64,000 nt of DNA, from the NCBI RefSeq assembly GCF_014649495.1, contig NZ_BMTD01000002.1:496001-560000 (forward strand). Direction: 5' to 3'. Positions 43,776 to 54,535 of the stretch are shown one piece after another. A model generated the notes under the pieces. The model had not been told where the DNA came from. It was given only the letters and a program-made list of their open reading frames with translations, and searched no databases. The position numbers and the translations under genes were made by a program. The stretch is from Streptomyces filipinensis. Its GTDB lineage: Bacteria; Actinomycetota; Actinomycetes; Streptomycetales; Streptomycetaceae. Position 1 is the first letter of the stretch; every line of letters begins with the position of its first letter.

Positions 43776-44968
43776 CACACGGCCTCCGGGGTGGTGGGGG
43801 CGGCGTCCTCCGGGCTGGTGCGGGGGGCGGGCGGGTTCGCTCGCCGGGGCTTGCCGGGTGCCGCTTCGGGGGCATCGTCGGCGTCCACGGCCGCGGCGGG
43901 GGTGAGGGTGGTGACGCCGGCCACCACGTCCAGCAGCTGCTCGTGGTCCACGACGCCCAGGCACCTGCCCTCGTCCATCACCCGGGCCGGCGCGCCCGCG
44001 CGTGCCACGGCCTCGATGGCCTCGGCGACCGTGGCCTGCGGGCTGACCGCGGGTCCGTTCGCCGTGTCGTCCGCGGCGGCGGGGCGCATGGCCGTGCGGC
44101 AGGTCATCACCTGCTCGCGCGGCACGTCCCGGACGAACTCGCGGACGTAGTCGTCGGCCGGGGACCCGACGATCTCCTCGGGGGTGCCGAGCTGGACCAC
44201 GCGGCCGTCGCGCATCAGCGCGATGCGGTCGCCGAGCTTCAGTGCCTCGGTGAGGTCGTGGGTGATGAAGACCATCGTGCGGCCCTCCTCGCGGTGCAGG
44301 CGGACCACCTCGTCCTGCATGTCGCGCCGGATGAGCGGGTCGAGGGCGCTGAACGGCTCGTCGAACAGCAGCACTTCGGGGTCCACGGCCAGCGCACGGG
44401 CCAGTCCCACGCGCTGCCGCTGGCCGCCCGACAGCTGGCCGGGACGGCGCTGTTCCATGCCTTCGAGGCCGACCTTGGCGACGACCTCGGCGGCCCGCTC
44501 GCGCCGTTCGGACTTGCCGACGCCCTGGATCTCCAGGCCGTAGGCCACGTTGTCGAGGACGGTGCGGTGCGGGAGCAGGCCGAAGTGCTGGAAGACCATG
44601 GCGGCCCGGTGGCGGCGCAGTTCGCGCAGGCGGCCCTTGTCCATCGCGCGGACGTCCTCGCCGTCGATGGCTATGGTGCCGGCGGTCGGTTCGATGAGGC
44701 GGGTGAGGCAGCGGACCAGCGTGGACTTGCCGGAGCCCGACAGGCCCATGACCACGAAGACCTCACCCTTGCGGACGTCGAAGGAGACGTCCCGGACGGC
44801 CGCCGTACACCCCGTGCGGGCGCGCAGGTCGGCCGGCTCCAGCGTGCTCAGCTCCGGGTCGGCGGGAATCCGCTCCGGCTTGGGGCCGAAGACCTTCCAC
44901 AGGCCGGAGACCGAGAAGACGGGCTCGGTCGTGGTGGGCGGCTTGCGTGTGGGAACCGTGAACGCCAT
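43775..44968 (-). CDS. glycine betaine ABC transporter ATP-binding protein
   Basis: 397 residues, ATG at 44968 coupled to the GMC oxidoreductase stop by a one-base overlap. Walker A is GLSGSGKS (75-82), the signature is LSGGQRQR (about 175) and Walker B is VLLFDEP. It is longer than a plain ATPase: residues about 290-355 resemble one CBS-type module, as in ProV/OpuAA, where it senses ionic strength. The last 40 residues are a Pro/Ala/Glu-rich tail. Confidence 0.93.
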   Translation of the reverse strand: MAFTVPTRKPPTTTEPVFSVSGLWKVFGPKPERIPADPELSTLEPADLRARTGCTAAVRDVSFDVRKGEVFVVMGLSGSGKSTLVRCLTRLIEPTAGTIAIDGEDVRAMDKGRLRELRRHRAAMVFQHFGLLPHRTVLDNVAYGLEIQGVGKSERRERAAEVVAKVGLEGMEQRRPGQLSGGQRQRVGLARALAVDPEVLLFDEPFSALDPLIRRDMQDEVVRLHREEGRTMVFITHDLTEALKLGDRIALMRDGRVVQLGTPEEIVGSPADDYVREFVRDVPREQVMTCRTAMRPAAADDTANGPAVSPQATVAEAIEAVARAGAPARVMDEGRCLGVVDHEQLLDVVAGVTTLTPAAAVDADDAPEAAPGKPRRANPPAPRTSPEDAAPTTPEAV

Positions 44969-46497
44969 CAGGCGTCACCTCCGATCAGATCGACGGCCTT
45001 CTCCCCGACCATGAGCACCCCGATCATCGGGTTCACGGCGGGCATCGTGGGGAACACCGAGGCATCGGCGATGCGGATGCCCTCCAGACCACGGATCCTC
45101 AGCTCCGGGTCCACGACGGCCAGTTCGTCGTCGGCGGCGCCCATCCTGCAGGTGCCGGCCGGGTGGTAGACGGTGTGCGCGACCTTGCGGGCGTACTCGC
45201 TCAGCTCGGCGTCGCCGAGTACCTCGGGGCCGGGGCAGACCTCGCGCTTGAGCCAGCCGGCGAGCGGCTCCGCCTTCGCTATCTCACGGGCGATGCGGAT
45301 GCCGTCGACGAGGGTCTGGCCGTCGTAGTCGTCCTCGTCGGTGAAGTACCTGAAGTCCAGGGCGGGCTTCACGGACGGGTCGGCGCTGGTCAGGTACAGC
45401 CGGCCGCGGCTCTTCGGCTTGGGGATGTTCGGGGTCATGGACACCCCGAACTCCGGCCGCTCGTAGCCCAGGCGCTCGGGGTTGTCCGTGAACGGGATCT
45501 GGTAGAAGTGGAACATCAGGTCCGGCCCCGGGTTCTGCGGGTCGCGGCGCACGAACAGGCCCGCGTCGGAGTCCATCGCGGAGTTCTCCGGGATCGGGCC
45601 GTGCGTCTCCCAGACGATGACCGACTCGGGGTGGTCCAGCAGGTTCTCGCCGACGCCCGGCAGGTCGTGCACGACGGGGATGCCGAGGGCCTGGAGGTCC
45701 TCGCGTGGTCCGATGCCCGAGTGCATCAGCAGGCGCGGGGTGTCGACGGCGCCCGCGCACAGCACGACCTCGCCCCGGGCGCGGATCAGGAGCTCCTCGC
45801 CGTCCTTGGTGCGCACGTGGACGCCCTCGGCGCGGGTGCCGTTCAGCTCCAGCCGGTACGCCCAGGTCTCCAGCAGGATGGTCAGGTTGGGCCGCTCGTC
45901 CATCACGGGGTGCAGGTACGCCACCGACGCCGAGGACCGCTTGTTGTCCTCGGGGTGGTAGGCGAGGTCGAAGAAGCCGACGCCCTCGGTGAACGGCTTG
46001 CGGTTGAAGCCCTCGACGCGGGGTACCCCGAGTGCCGACTGAGCGGCGTCGACGAAGTCGCGGGCGATGGCGTTCCGGTCCTTCTCGTCGACGGAGACGA
46101 TGTTGTTCTTCAGGCGGGCGAAGTAGGCCTCCATGGGGACGGCGCCCCAGCCCTTGGCGCCGGCCTCCTCCCACTCGTCCCAGTCGGAGGGCAGCGGCTT
46201 GAAGGAGATGAGGGTGTTGTGGGAGGAGCAGCCGCCGAGGACGCGGGCGCGGCTGTGCCGGATGTGGGAGTTGCCGCGTGGCTGCTCCACCGTGGGGTAG
46301 TCGTAGTCGAGTTCGCCGCCGAGCAGGCCCATCCAGCGGCGCAGGGTGAGGACGTCGTCGCGGCCGACGTCGCTCGGGCCGCCCTCGATCACGGCGACGG
46401 TGACGTCCGGGTTCTCGGTGAGGCGGGAGGCGATGACGGAGCCCGCGGTGCCGCCGCCGATGACGACGTAGTCGTAGGTGTGGGGGGTGTGGGACAT
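44968..46497 (-). CDS. GMC family oxidoreductase, probable choline oxidase/dehydrogenase
   Basis: 509 residues from ATG at 46497; the open frame continues upstream into the neighbour but without meaning. The FAD-binding N-terminus has [16 protein letters not shown] (about 11-26). GMC signature 2 is [16 protein letters not shown] (about 248-263), and the catalytic His is in [10 protein letters not shown] (about 452-461). With the aldehyde dehydrogenase next door it should turn choline into betaine aldehyde and betaine. Choline oxidase (CodA) and dehydrogenase (BetA) types cannot be told apart here. Confidence 0.88.
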   Translation of the reverse strand: MSHTPHTYDYVVIGGGTAGSVIASRLTENPDVTVAVIEGGPSDVGRDDVLTLRRWMGLLGGELDYDYPTVEQPRGNSHIRHSRARVLGGCSSHNTLISFKPLPSDWDEWEEAGAKGWGAVPMEAYFARLKNNIVSVDEKDRNAIARDFVDAAQSALGVPRVEGFNRKPFTEGVGFFDLAYHPEDNKRSSASVAYLHPVMDERPNLTILLETWAYRLELNGTRAEGVHVRTKDGEELLIRARGEVVLCAGAVDTPRLLMHSGIGPREDLQALGIPVVHDLPGVGENLLDHPESVIVWETHGPIPENSAMDSDAGLFVRRDPQNPGPDLMFHFYQIPFTDNPERLGYERPEFGVSMTPNIPKPKSRGRLYLTSADPSVKPALDFRYFTDEDDYDGQTLVDGIRIAREIAKAEPLAGWLKREVCPGPEVLGDAELSEYARKVAHTVYHPAGTCRMGAADDELAVVDPELRIRGLEGIRIADASVFPTMPAVNPMIGVLMVGEKAVDLIGGDA

Positions 46498-46586
46498 GGG
46501 GGGTACTACTCCAGGGTGTCGAAACCACGGCGTGGGGAGACCACGGCGTGGGACAGAGGCGGTCCTGACGCCGGCGAGGGAGGTGC

Positions 46587-48107
46587 TCAGCCGGCGAACC
46601 AGCGCACCGGTTCGGGCGCGAGGTTCTGGTAGACGTGCTTGGTCTCGCGGTACTCGGCGAGTCCCGCGGGTCCCAGCTCGCGGCCGGTGCCGCTCTTGCC
46701 GAAGCCGCCCCACTCCGCCTGCGGCAGGTAGGGGTGGAAGTCGTTGATCCAGACGGTGCCGTGGCGCAGCCGGCCGGCGACACGGCGGGCCCTGCCGGGG
46801 TCGGTGGTCCACACAGCACCGGCGAGGCCGTACTCGGTGTCGTTGGCGAGGAACACCGCCTCCTCCTCCGTGCGGAAGGTCTCGACGGTGAGGACCGGGC
46901 CGAACACCTCCTCGCGCACGACGGTCATCTCGCGGTGGCAGGCGTCGAGGACGGTCGGCTCGTAGAAGTAGCCGGACTCGGGGCGCTCGGGTGACGGCTC
47001 GGGCCGCTTGCCGCCGCAGCGCAGTACGGCGCCCTCGTCGAGCGCGGTGGCGACGTGCGCCTCGATCTTGGCGCGCTGCTGCTCGGAGACGAGCGGGCCG
47101 CACTCGACGCCGTCCGCCGTGCCGCGCCCGAGCCGGATCTTCCGTGCCCGGCGGGCGAGTTCCGTGACGAAGCGGTCCCGCACGGACTCCTCGATGATGA
47201 GCCGGGAGCCGGCCGAGCAGACCTGGCCGCTGTGGATGAAGGCGGCGTTGAGGGCCTGGTCGACGGCGGTATCGAAGCCCTCCTCGGTGGCGCAGGCGTC
47301 GGCGAAGACCACGTTGGGGTTCTTGCCGCCGAGTTCGAGGGCGACCTTCTTCACGGTCGGCGCGGCGGCCTGGGCCACCTTGGTGCCGCTGACCAGGCCG
47401 CCGGTGAAGGAGACCAGGTCGACGTCGGGGTGCTCGGCGAACCGGGCGCCGACGGTGTGGCCGGGGCCGGTGACGATGTTGGCCACTCCGGCGGGCAGCC
47501 CGGCCTCGGCCAGCAGGTCGATCAGCGCGATGGTGGTCATCGGGGTGATCTCGCTGGGCTTGATCACGAAGGTGTTGCCGGCGGCGAGAGCCGGGGCGAT
47601 CTTCCAGCTGGCCTGGAGGAGGGGGTAGTTCCAGGGGGTGATCAGCGCACAGACGCCGACCGGCTCGTGGACGACGACGCTGTGGATGTCGGGCGAGCCG
47701 GCGTCGACCACCCGGCCCGGAGCCTCGGCGGCGACCAGGTCGGCGAAGTAGCGGAAGGCGTCGGCGACACAGTCGATGTCGACGCGGCCCTCCTCGACGG
47801 TCTTGCCCGCGTCCCGGCTCTCCAGCAGGCCCAGTTCCTCGCGGTCGCGTACGAGGAGGTCGGCGACGCGGCGCAGCAGCGCGGCGCGCTCGGCGACCGG
47901 GGTGCCGGGCCAGGGGCCGTGGTCGAAGGCCTGCCGCGCGGCGGCCACCGCACGCTCGGCATCCTTCTCGTCGCCCTCGGCGACCACGGCGAACGGCCGG
48001 GCGTCCGCGGGGTCGAGGATCTCGCGGGTCGCGCCGGAGACCGCTGCCAGCCACTCGCCTCCCGCGTGGATGGTCGCCTGGACCTGTCGTTCCGTTCTGT
48101 CCGCCAT
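46587..48107 (-). CDS. betB: betaine-aldehyde dehydrogenase-type aldehyde dehydrogenase
   Basis: 506 residues. Catalytic Cys297 is in SGQVCSAG and Glu258 is in LELGGKNP; ITPWNYP (156-162) and VIKPSE (181-186) bind NAD. The Rossmann motif reads FTGGLVSG, not FTGST. The last residues EYRETKHVYQNL fit betaine aldehyde dehydrogenases. It is first in the betaine operon; the following gene supplies the aldehyde. A 203-base leader region lies upstream. Confidence 0.9.
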   Translation of the reverse strand: MADRTERQVQATIHAGGEWLAAVSGATREILDPADARPFAVVAEGDEKDAERAVAAARQAFDHGPWPGTPVAERAALLRRVADLLVRDREELGLLESRDAGKTVEEGRVDIDCVADAFRYFADLVAAEAPGRVVDAGSPDIHSVVVHEPVGVCALITPWNYPLLQASWKIAPALAAGNTFVIKPSEITPMTTIALIDLLAEAGLPAGVANIVTGPGHTVGARFAEHPDVDLVSFTGGLVSGTKVAQAAAPTVKKVALELGGKNPNVVFADACATEEGFDTAVDQALNAAFIHSGQVCSAGSRLIIEESVRDRFVTELARRARKIRLGRGTADGVECGPLVSEQQRAKIEAHVATALDEGAVLRCGGKRPEPSPERPESGYFYEPTVLDACHREMTVVREEVFGPVLTVETFRTEEEAVFLANDTEYGLAGAVWTTDPGRARRVAGRLRHGTVWINDFHPYLPQAEWGGFGKSGTGRELGPAGLAEYRETKHVYQNLAPEPVRWFAG

Positions 48108-48270
48108 GATCGGTATTGCCTTCCGTTCCTGATCCGTGCCCCTGTGTCACACACGTGCCACCCTCGGGGACCGGCACCGCCTGCCCCGACCCGGTGGAGG
48201 GCATGCGTGATTCACGGCCGAAAGTGCGCGGCGTCACGAAAACGACAGGAGAAAAGCAAGCAAATCGGAC

Positions 48271-48276
48271 ATAGTA
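48271..48276 (-). promoter_or_regulatory. possible -10 element of the betaine operon
   Basis: On the minus strand TACTAT lies about 165 bases upstream of betB. It would give a long untranslated leader containing a pyrimidine-rich stretch. No clear -35 is visible. Confidence 0.35.
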
Positions 48277-48310
48277 GTGCGGGGCGCTGCGCGGCCGTCC
48301 CGGTGAGGGG

Positions 48311-49228
48311 CTAGCCGGCGCCGGAGGACCGGGCGATCAGCTCCCGGACGCAGTCACGCAGCCAGGCGTGCGCGGGGTCGGCGTCATGGCGGGGATGCCA
48401 GGCGAAACCGACCGCGACCGCCGGGAGCGGCAGCGGGATCTCGAAGGTGACCAGGCCGAGGATGGCGGCCAGCGGGCGCCCCCAGTGGCTGATCAGTCCG
48501 ATCAGATCGGTCTCACGCACCACGAAGAGCGAGGCGGGGTAGGTGCCGACACTGCCCACCACCTGGCGCTTCAGGCCCAGCTCGGCCAGCGCCTCGTCGA
48601 TCGGCCCGTGCTGCTTGCCGCGCCGGGAGACGATCAGGTGACCGGCCTCCCCGGCGAACCGCTCGGGCGTCAGCTCCCCGCCGAGCAGGGGGTGCCCGGC
48701 CCGGACGACGCCCAGCATGCGTTCCTCGTAGACCGTCTCCACATGCACCTCGGGCGCCGTCGCGTCGATCACCCCGACCTCCAGGTCGGCGGTGCCCTGG
48801 CGCAGGAACGGCGCGTCCACGTGGCTCTCGGACAGAAAGCGCAGGCGGATGCCGGGGGCCTCACGGGCGGCGCGGGCGAAGAGGGCGGCGCCGTGGGTGG
48901 CGGCCATCGAGTCGTGGGCGAGGATCGTGAACGTGCGCCGCACCGTGCGCAGATCGGCGTCGCGGCCCGGCGCGAACAGGGCCCGGGCCCGCTCCACCAC
49001 CGCGCCCACCTCGGCCCGCACCGCCAGCGCGTGCGGGGTGGGCACCATCTGGCGTCCGGCGCGCACCAGGATGGGATCGCCGAGCGCCTTGCGGATCCGG
49101 CCGAGCGTGCGGCTCATGGCGGGCTCCGACAGATGCAGCCGGTGCGCGGCGCCCTGCACGCTCTGCTCCTCCAGCAGCACGTCCAGCGCGACCAGCAGAT
49201 TCAGGTCCAGCCCGGTGGATTGCGTCAT
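48311..49228 (-). CDS. LysR family transcriptional regulator
   Basis: 305 residues. The N-terminal winged HTH is typical (LDLNLLVALDVLLEEQSVQGAA then HLSEPAMSRTLGRIRKALGD, residues 8-52). A substrate-binding domain follows from about 95. It is divergent from an MFS exporter, the standard layout of a regulator and its target. A 28-bp imperfect palindrome begins at its start codon. The effector is probably the exported compound or a relative. Confidence 0.92.
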   Translation of the reverse strand: MTQSTGLDLNLLVALDVLLEEQSVQGAAHRLHLSEPAMSRTLGRIRKALGDPILVRAGRQMVPTPHALAVRAEVGAVVERARALFAPGRDADLRTVRRTFTILAHDSMAATHGAALFARAAREAPGIRLRFLSESHVDAPFLRQGTADLEVGVIDATAPEVHVETVYEERMLGVVRAGHPLLGGELTPERFAGEAGHLIVSRRGKQHGPIDEALAELGLKRQVVGSVGTYPASLFVVRETDLIGLISHWGRPLAAILGLVTFEIPLPLPAVAVGFAWHPRHDADPAHAWLRDCVRELIARSSGAG

Positions 49229-49256
49229 GTGCAGGTATCCCTTGCGAAGGTTGCAC
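49229..49256. promoter_or_regulatory. candidate LysR binding site
   Basis: GTGCA and TGCAC bound a 28-bp segment, with a smaller inverted repeat CCTT-GCG-AAGG inside it. It abuts the regulator's ATG and lies about 185 bases before the MFS start. Confidence 0.4.
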
Positions 49257-49439
49257 TGGAAAGCAGGTCACCGGTGAGCCTACGGTGAGAGCACGTCAGA
49301 GCGCACCGCGGAAGCCGCCGCGCATCCGCGCATCCCACGCCTCCGCGCACCACCCGCGCCCGCGTCCGGCACGCACCCGTGCCAGACGCCCCGGGTGGGA
49401 GCGCAGCCGCCATCCACCGCCTAGCTCCCGGGAGGAGCC

Positions 49440-50828
49440 GTGCCCCCGCACGCCCTGAAACGCCCCACCCTGCTCGCCCTGTGCGCCTGCGTCCTGGTCG
49501 CCCAGAGCATGGTCGCCGCCATCAACCTCCTCATCCCGCAGCTGAGTTCCTCGTCCCTGCACCCCTCCCACACCGAGGTCCTGTGGACGGTCGACGCCTA
49601 CGTCATCGTCTTCGCGGGCCTGCTCATCCCGGCCGGCGCGCTCGGTGACCGCTACGGCCGCAAGGGCGCCCTGCTCACCGGGCTCGCCCTGTTCGCGGCG
49701 GGCGCCGCCACCAGCGCGCTCGCCTCCGCCCCGGCCGCGCTGATAGCCGGCCGGGGCCTGTCCGGGGCCGGGGCCGCGCTGATCACCCCGGCCACCCTGT
49801 CGATCCTGATGCAGCTGTCCGCGCCCGAGCACCGGGCCCGCTCGATGGGTGCCTGGACGCTGTCGCTCGGACTGGGCGGCGCGGCGGGCAACCTGGGCGG
49901 CGGGCTGGCCGGCCAGTTCCTCAGCTGGCGTGCGCTGTTCGCGGTCATGGTCCCGCTCGCGGCCGTCCTCGCCGTGGCCGCCGCGGTCACCGTCCCGCGC
50001 ACCGAACGCTCCACCCGCAGCAACCCCGACCCGCTCGGCACCCTGCTGCTCACCGCCGGCCTGGTCGCGGTCCTGTTCGGCATCATCGAGGGCCCGACCT
50101 ACGGCTGGACCTCGGTCCGCATCCTCGGCGCCTTCACGGCGGGCGCGCTGCTGATCGCCGCCTTCACCGGGCACGGCCTGCGCGCGTCCGCGCCGCTGTT
50201 CGACCCGCGTGTCTTCGCCTCCGCGCGCCTGCGGGCGGCCTCGCTGGGCACGGCCACCGGCTTCTTCGGCCTGTTCTCGCTCTTCTTCGTCAACTCGCAG
50301 TACCTGCAGGACGTGAAGGGCTTCGGCGCCGCCCTCACCGGCGTCGCGATCATGCCGCTGGCCCTCGGGATGGCCCTCGCGCAGAAGCTGGCCACCCGCT
50401 GGGCCGACCACCCCCGCGCGGTCATCGGCGCCGGTCTCACCCTGATCGGCCTCGGCCTGCTGGGCGCGTCGACGGCGGACGCGGGCACCCCCTACGCGCT
50501 GTTCGTCTGCTGGCTGCTGCTCATCTCGGCCGGCGCCGGACTGTCCATGCCGGCCCTGACCCTCGGCGTGGTCACCTCGCTCCCGGCCCATCAGGCGGGC
50601 CTGGGCTCGGGCCTCGGCACGACGGCCCGGGAGACCGGTGCCGCCCTGGGCGTGGCCGTCACCGGCACGGTCCTGTCCGCCCACAACGACCTGCTCCACG
50701 GGATGGGCCCGGCCCTGCGCACGGTGGGAGTGGTGGTGCTGGTGGCGACGGCGCTGGTGGTGGCGGGGTATGGCTCGATCGCCCGACGGGTGCCGCACTA
50801 CGCAGCGGACGGCACCGCGACCCCCTAG
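49440..50828 (+). CDS. MFS multidrug efflux transporter (DHA2-like)
   Basis: 462 residues from GTG after GGAGGAG. About 12 to 14 membrane helices are present. Motif A is GDRYGRKGAL (about 68-77), and the drug-proton antiporter motif C region is GAALITPATLSILMQL. The divergent LysR gene suggests induced efflux. Its TAG stop (50826-50828) lies within a dispersed repeat element, so the C-terminus may have been set by insertion of that repeat. Confidence 0.9.
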   Translation: MPPHALKRPTLLALCACVLVAQSMVAAINLLIPQLSSSSLHPSHTEVLWTVDAYVIVFAGLLIPAGALGDRYGRKGALLTGLALFAAGAATSALASAPAALIAGRGLSGAGAALITPATLSILMQLSAPEHRARSMGAWTLSLGLGGAAGNLGGGLAGQFLSWRALFAVMVPLAAVLAVAAAVTVPRTERSTRSNPDPLGTLLLTAGLVAVLFGIIEGPTYGWTSVRILGAFTAGALLIAAFTGHGLRASAPLFDPRVFASARLRAASLGTATGFFGLFSLFFVNSQYLQDVKGFGAALTGVAIMPLALGMALAQKLATRWADHPRAVIGAGLTLIGLGLLGASTADAGTPYALFVCWLLLISAGAGLSMPALTLGVVTSLPAHQAGLGSGLGTTARETGAALGVAVTGTVLSAHNDLLHGMGPALRTVGVVVLVATALVVAGYGSIARRVPHYAADGTATP

Positions 50829-50860
50829 GGGCGCGGGGAACCGCGCGACCAGCCACGAGG
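50825..50860 (+). repeat. dispersed Streptomyces intergenic repeat, copy C
   Basis: CTAGGGGCGCGGGGAACCGC followed by GCGACCAGCCACGAGG. It is the longest copy in the window and supplies the stop codon of the MFS gene. Confidence 0.8.
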
Positions 50861-50867
50861 GACCCGC

Positions 50868-50919
50868 ACACGGCGAACGCTCGGCACCCCCACGCAGGGA
50901 TGCCGAGCGTTCGGCGTGT
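50868..50919. terminator. bidirectional hairpin between the MFS gene and mdh
   Basis: A 19-bp stem with one mismatch (50868-50886 with 50901-50919) and a 14-base loop. It lies between convergent genes, 11 bases from the mdh stop. Confidence 0.75.
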
Positions 50920-50930
50920 CCACGGGACTC

Positions 50931-52010
<1,080 letters not shown>

Positions 52011-52084
52011 CTATCGCGCATCCGGCATGCGAGACGTCGCGGGCCGTGTGGCTCAGCCCACAAGTCGGACACCTCGAACACGAT

Positions 52085-52130
52085 GGCGGCCGCCCCGTCC
52101 GGGAGAGGGGGAGAGGACGGAGCGGCCGCC
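52085..52130 (-). terminator. hairpin downstream of the DUF2690 gene
   Basis: A 16-bp stem with one mismatch (52085-52100 with 52115-52130) and a 14-base purine-rich loop, 114 bases after the stop. No T-tract. Confidence 0.55.
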
Positions 52131-52243
52131 AGGCGGGGGTACCGGTCGCCGGACTCCCGTGGGGGGTACTCCTCGCGTGCCCAGGATCCGCCCGGCCATG
52201 CGCCCGCACCCGGAATTTCGCCCTCCCCCTTTCCGGGCTCCGC

Positions 52244-53668
52244 CTACTTCGTGCAGCCCGTCCGTCCGGAGGCGAGGGTCGCGCACGCCTTGGCCGCTGC
52301 CGCGTTCTTCACGGCGACCATCGGGGTGTAGGCGATGGTGTCGCCGACGGTGGTGGTCTCGCCGGTCTGCCGGGCCTTGCCCGCGGTGATCTGGACCCTG
52401 TCGCCCTGGGCGGCGCCGGTGATCCGGCCCCAGGCGGTGCCGCAGGCCTTGCTGTAGCGGACCTCCAGGGTGGTGGTGCCGATGGTGACGGTCCGCGCGG
52501 TGGTGACCAGGTCGCCGCTGCACCCCATGGCCTCGGCGTCCTTGCCGTCGCAGGCGGAGCCGGCGCACTTGACCCCGGGCGGCGTGCTCACGTGCGAGGT
52601 GGCGCTCGGGGACGGTCGCTTGGCGGCGGTCCCGTGCTTCGCCCCGCGATCGGTGAGGAAGAAAACGGCGCCGATGACGACGAGCACGCCGACGAGCCCG
52701 GCGACGAACATGATCACCCGCTGCCGCCCGGCGCCCCCCGGGGCAGGGGCGCCGCCGCCGGGCCGTGGAGCCGGCGGCTGCGGCTGCAGCTCGTCGTACG
52801 GGTTCGGCGTGTTCCGGGTCCAGCCGCTGCCACCGGGCGGGGCGGCGGGCCGGGAACCGTTCGCGTCAGCCGCGCCGGCCCCCGCGCCGGCCCCGCTGCC
52901 GGGGCGGACGCTCGCCCGGGACGGCCCCTGGTACCCGGCGAGGTTCCAGGAGTTGCCACCGGAGCTCCCGGCACGCCCGGTCCCGTCCCGGTCGGCCGCA
53001 CCGCGTCCCACCCTGTCCTGGACGTCGGCGCCGGAGCCGGCGTCCGAAGCGTCCCGGTCGACCGGCCCACGCCCCGCACCGTCCCCGTCGACCGGCCCAC
53101 GCCCCCCGCCGTCCCCGTCGACCGGCCCACGCCCCCCGCCGTCCCCGTCGGCCGGACCGCGCCCCGTACCCTCGCGGGCGTCCGCGTCGGGGGCCGTCGG
53201 CTGCGGGGGGATCGTCGGGGAGACGCCGGCCGGACCGGCGATGCCCAGGGCCGGACCGGTGATGCCCGTGACCGGACGCGCGCGGTCGGCCTTGCGGCCG
53301 GAGGGACCGCCGGTCGCCTCCGCCGCCCCGAAGTCACCGAGCGCGGCGCGCGCCTGGGAGATGCGGATCGCCTCCATGGTGCGGTCGTGCCGCATCTCCG
53401 CCCGGCTCCAGGCGCGTTCGGCCAGCTCCCACATCGTGGTCAGGTGCACCGGGTTGGTGCCGGTGACCTCGGCGAGCGCGACGACCGCGCCCTTGGGCGC
53501 GAGCAGCCGGCCGCCCAGGTAACGCTCCCAGGACGTCTTGCTGTACCCGGTGCGGTCGGCGAGTGCCGCGACACTCAGGCCGCTGCGGTCCACGAGCCGT
53601 CGTACCTGGCTGGTGAACTCCTTGATCTGCGGGTCCAGTTCCTCGGGCAGGTCTTTCCAGCGAGGCAT
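52244..53668 (-). CDS. XRE-type helix-turn-helix membrane protein with DUF2690 domain
   Basis: 474 residues. A cytoplasmic HTH lies at about 17-70 (LSVAALADRTGYSKTSWERY). A long Gly/Asp/Pro-rich disordered region (about 115-305) includes four copies of a GPVDGDGGGR-like decapeptide. One membrane helix follows (about 318-338). The C-terminal outer domain has paired Cys (VKCAGSACDGKDAEAMGC, then KACGTAWGRI), as in DUF2690. The layout suggests a one-component sensor that carries an external signal to a DNA-binding head. It is monocistronic. Confidence 0.88.
   Translation of the reverse strand: MPRWKDLPEELDPQIKEFTSQVRRLVDRSGLSVAALADRTGYSKTSWERYLGGRLLAPKGAVVALAEVTGTNPVHLTTMWELAERAWSRAEMRHDRTMEAIRISQARAALGDFGAAEATGGPSGRKADRARPVTGITGPALGIAGPAGVSPTIPPQPTAPDADAREGTGRGPADGDGGGRGPVDGDGGGRGPVDGDGAGRGPVDRDASDAGSGADVQDRVGRGAADRDGTGRAGSSGGNSWNLAGYQGPSRASVRPGSGAGAGAGAADANGSRPAAPPGGSGWTRNTPNPYDELQPQPPAPRPGGGAPAPGGAGRQRVIMFVAGLVGVLVVIGAVFFLTDRGAKHGTAAKRPSPSATSHVSTPPGVKCAGSACDGKDAEAMGCSGDLVTTARTVTIGTTTLEVRYSKACGTAWGRITGAAQGDRVQITAGKARQTGETTTVGDTIAYTPMVAVKNAAAAKACATLASGRTGCTK
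53051..53170 (-). repeat. four tandem 30-bp repeats inside the DUF2690 gene
   Basis: Units start at 53051, 53081, 53111 and 53141; the middle two are identical and the outer ones differ by a few bases. They encode the decapeptide repeat of the disordered linker in frame, so copy number can change without disrupting the protein. Confidence 0.9.
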
Positions 53669-54064
53669 CTCTTCCCCCCTCTTCCCCCCGGTTCAGTGCT
53701 CTTGTTTCCCGGCGCCCGGCCCCCCGGCCCGTCCCGCGTTCCGGTACCCGTGCTGGCTACCCACAGGGATGCGCTGCCTAAGGATCCCAGTTCCCGGAGT
53801 GGGGGCGCACGGGAGCATGCGCGGCCGCGGTCATGCGCCCAGCGCCACGGGGTCTTCGTAACGTATCCCGAACTGTCAACACATCGACACGGGAACACCA
53901 TATGGGGCGGCGCGCGCGGACACCGTAGCGGAACGGTCACTTCCGTGCCACAGCGCATGGACAGGCGTTGAACAGGCGGTTCACGGGCGGAAGGCTGAAT
54001 GGCAGCGGCGGCTCGTCCCTCCTCGGGGGAGGGGACGAGCCGCCGTCCTGGGGTGCCCGGGGGC
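53669..54064. other. 396-base intergenic region upstream of the DUF2690 gene
   Basis: It must hold the promoter of the DUF2690 gene; a TTGACA is present on the minus strand (53874-53879) without a matching -10. Near its right end is the hairpin at 54006-54045. No gene-like frame is seen. Confidence 0.6.
54006..54045 (-). terminator. hairpin downstream of the folD-DUF3017 pair
   Basis: A 14-bp perfect stem (54006-54019 with 54032-54045) 19 bases after the DUF3017 stop. No T-tract. Confidence 0.65.
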
Positions 54065-54535
54065 CTACTGGTTGAGGGTGAAGTGCAGGGTGTCCTTCAG
54101 GAACGGGATCTGCAGCCACGGGTCGGGCTGGGCCATCATCGCCAGCAGGGCGATCGCGAGGCCCAGCACGCCGTAGGTGGCGATGTCCGTGAAGCGGGAG
54201 CGTACGGCGAGCATGCCGACGCTGGGCAATATCCAGCGCATGACCGCACCGGCCAGCAGGGCGGCGCCGATCAGCAGGGTGCCGAAGCGGAACACGTCCA
54301 GCGCGGTCAGCAGCAGGCCGAGCGCGACCGCGCCGAGCACGACGAGCATGGGCCACTGCCGCGCCGGGGCCGGGGCGCCGCCGGGCCGCGCCCGGCCGCC
54401 GCCCTCGGGCCGCGCGGTGTCCCTCGTGATCCGCGGGAAGCGCCGCGTGGCGCGCCGCGGCGACCCCTGCGCATCCGGGGCGCTGATCGCGTCGCGCACG
54501 GTCGGCTCACCGCCGTGCGCCTGCTCAGCCGGCAC
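54065..54535 (-). CDS. DUF3017 domain membrane protein
   Basis: 156 residues from GTG at 54535, overlapping the end of folD by 11 bases. A 60-residue basic, Pro/Arg-rich cytoplasmic N-terminus precedes three hydrophobic helices (about 62-80, 84-102, 117-136). This small membrane protein follows folD in streptomycetes. No function is known. Confidence 0.88.
   Translation of the reverse strand: MPAEQAHGGEPTVRDAISAPDAQGSPRRATRRFPRITRDTARPEGGGRARPGGAPAPARQWPMLVVLGAVALGLLLTALDVFRFGTLLIGAALLAGAVMRWILPSVGMLAVRSRFTDIATYGVLGLAIALLAMMAQPDPWLQIPFLKDTLHFTLNQ

Noticed and set aside
41625..44150. An 841-codon plus-strand frame across the betaine permease and ATPase
   Set aside because: It is the antisense frame of well-identified ABC transporter genes, with Gly/Asp/Gln/Arg-biased nonsense composition.
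46498..48237. An upstream extension of the GMC oxidoreductase frame to more than 1000 codons
   Set aside because: It overlaps betB in the wrong frame and is Arg/Pro-rich; the FAD motif begins right after the ATG at 46497.
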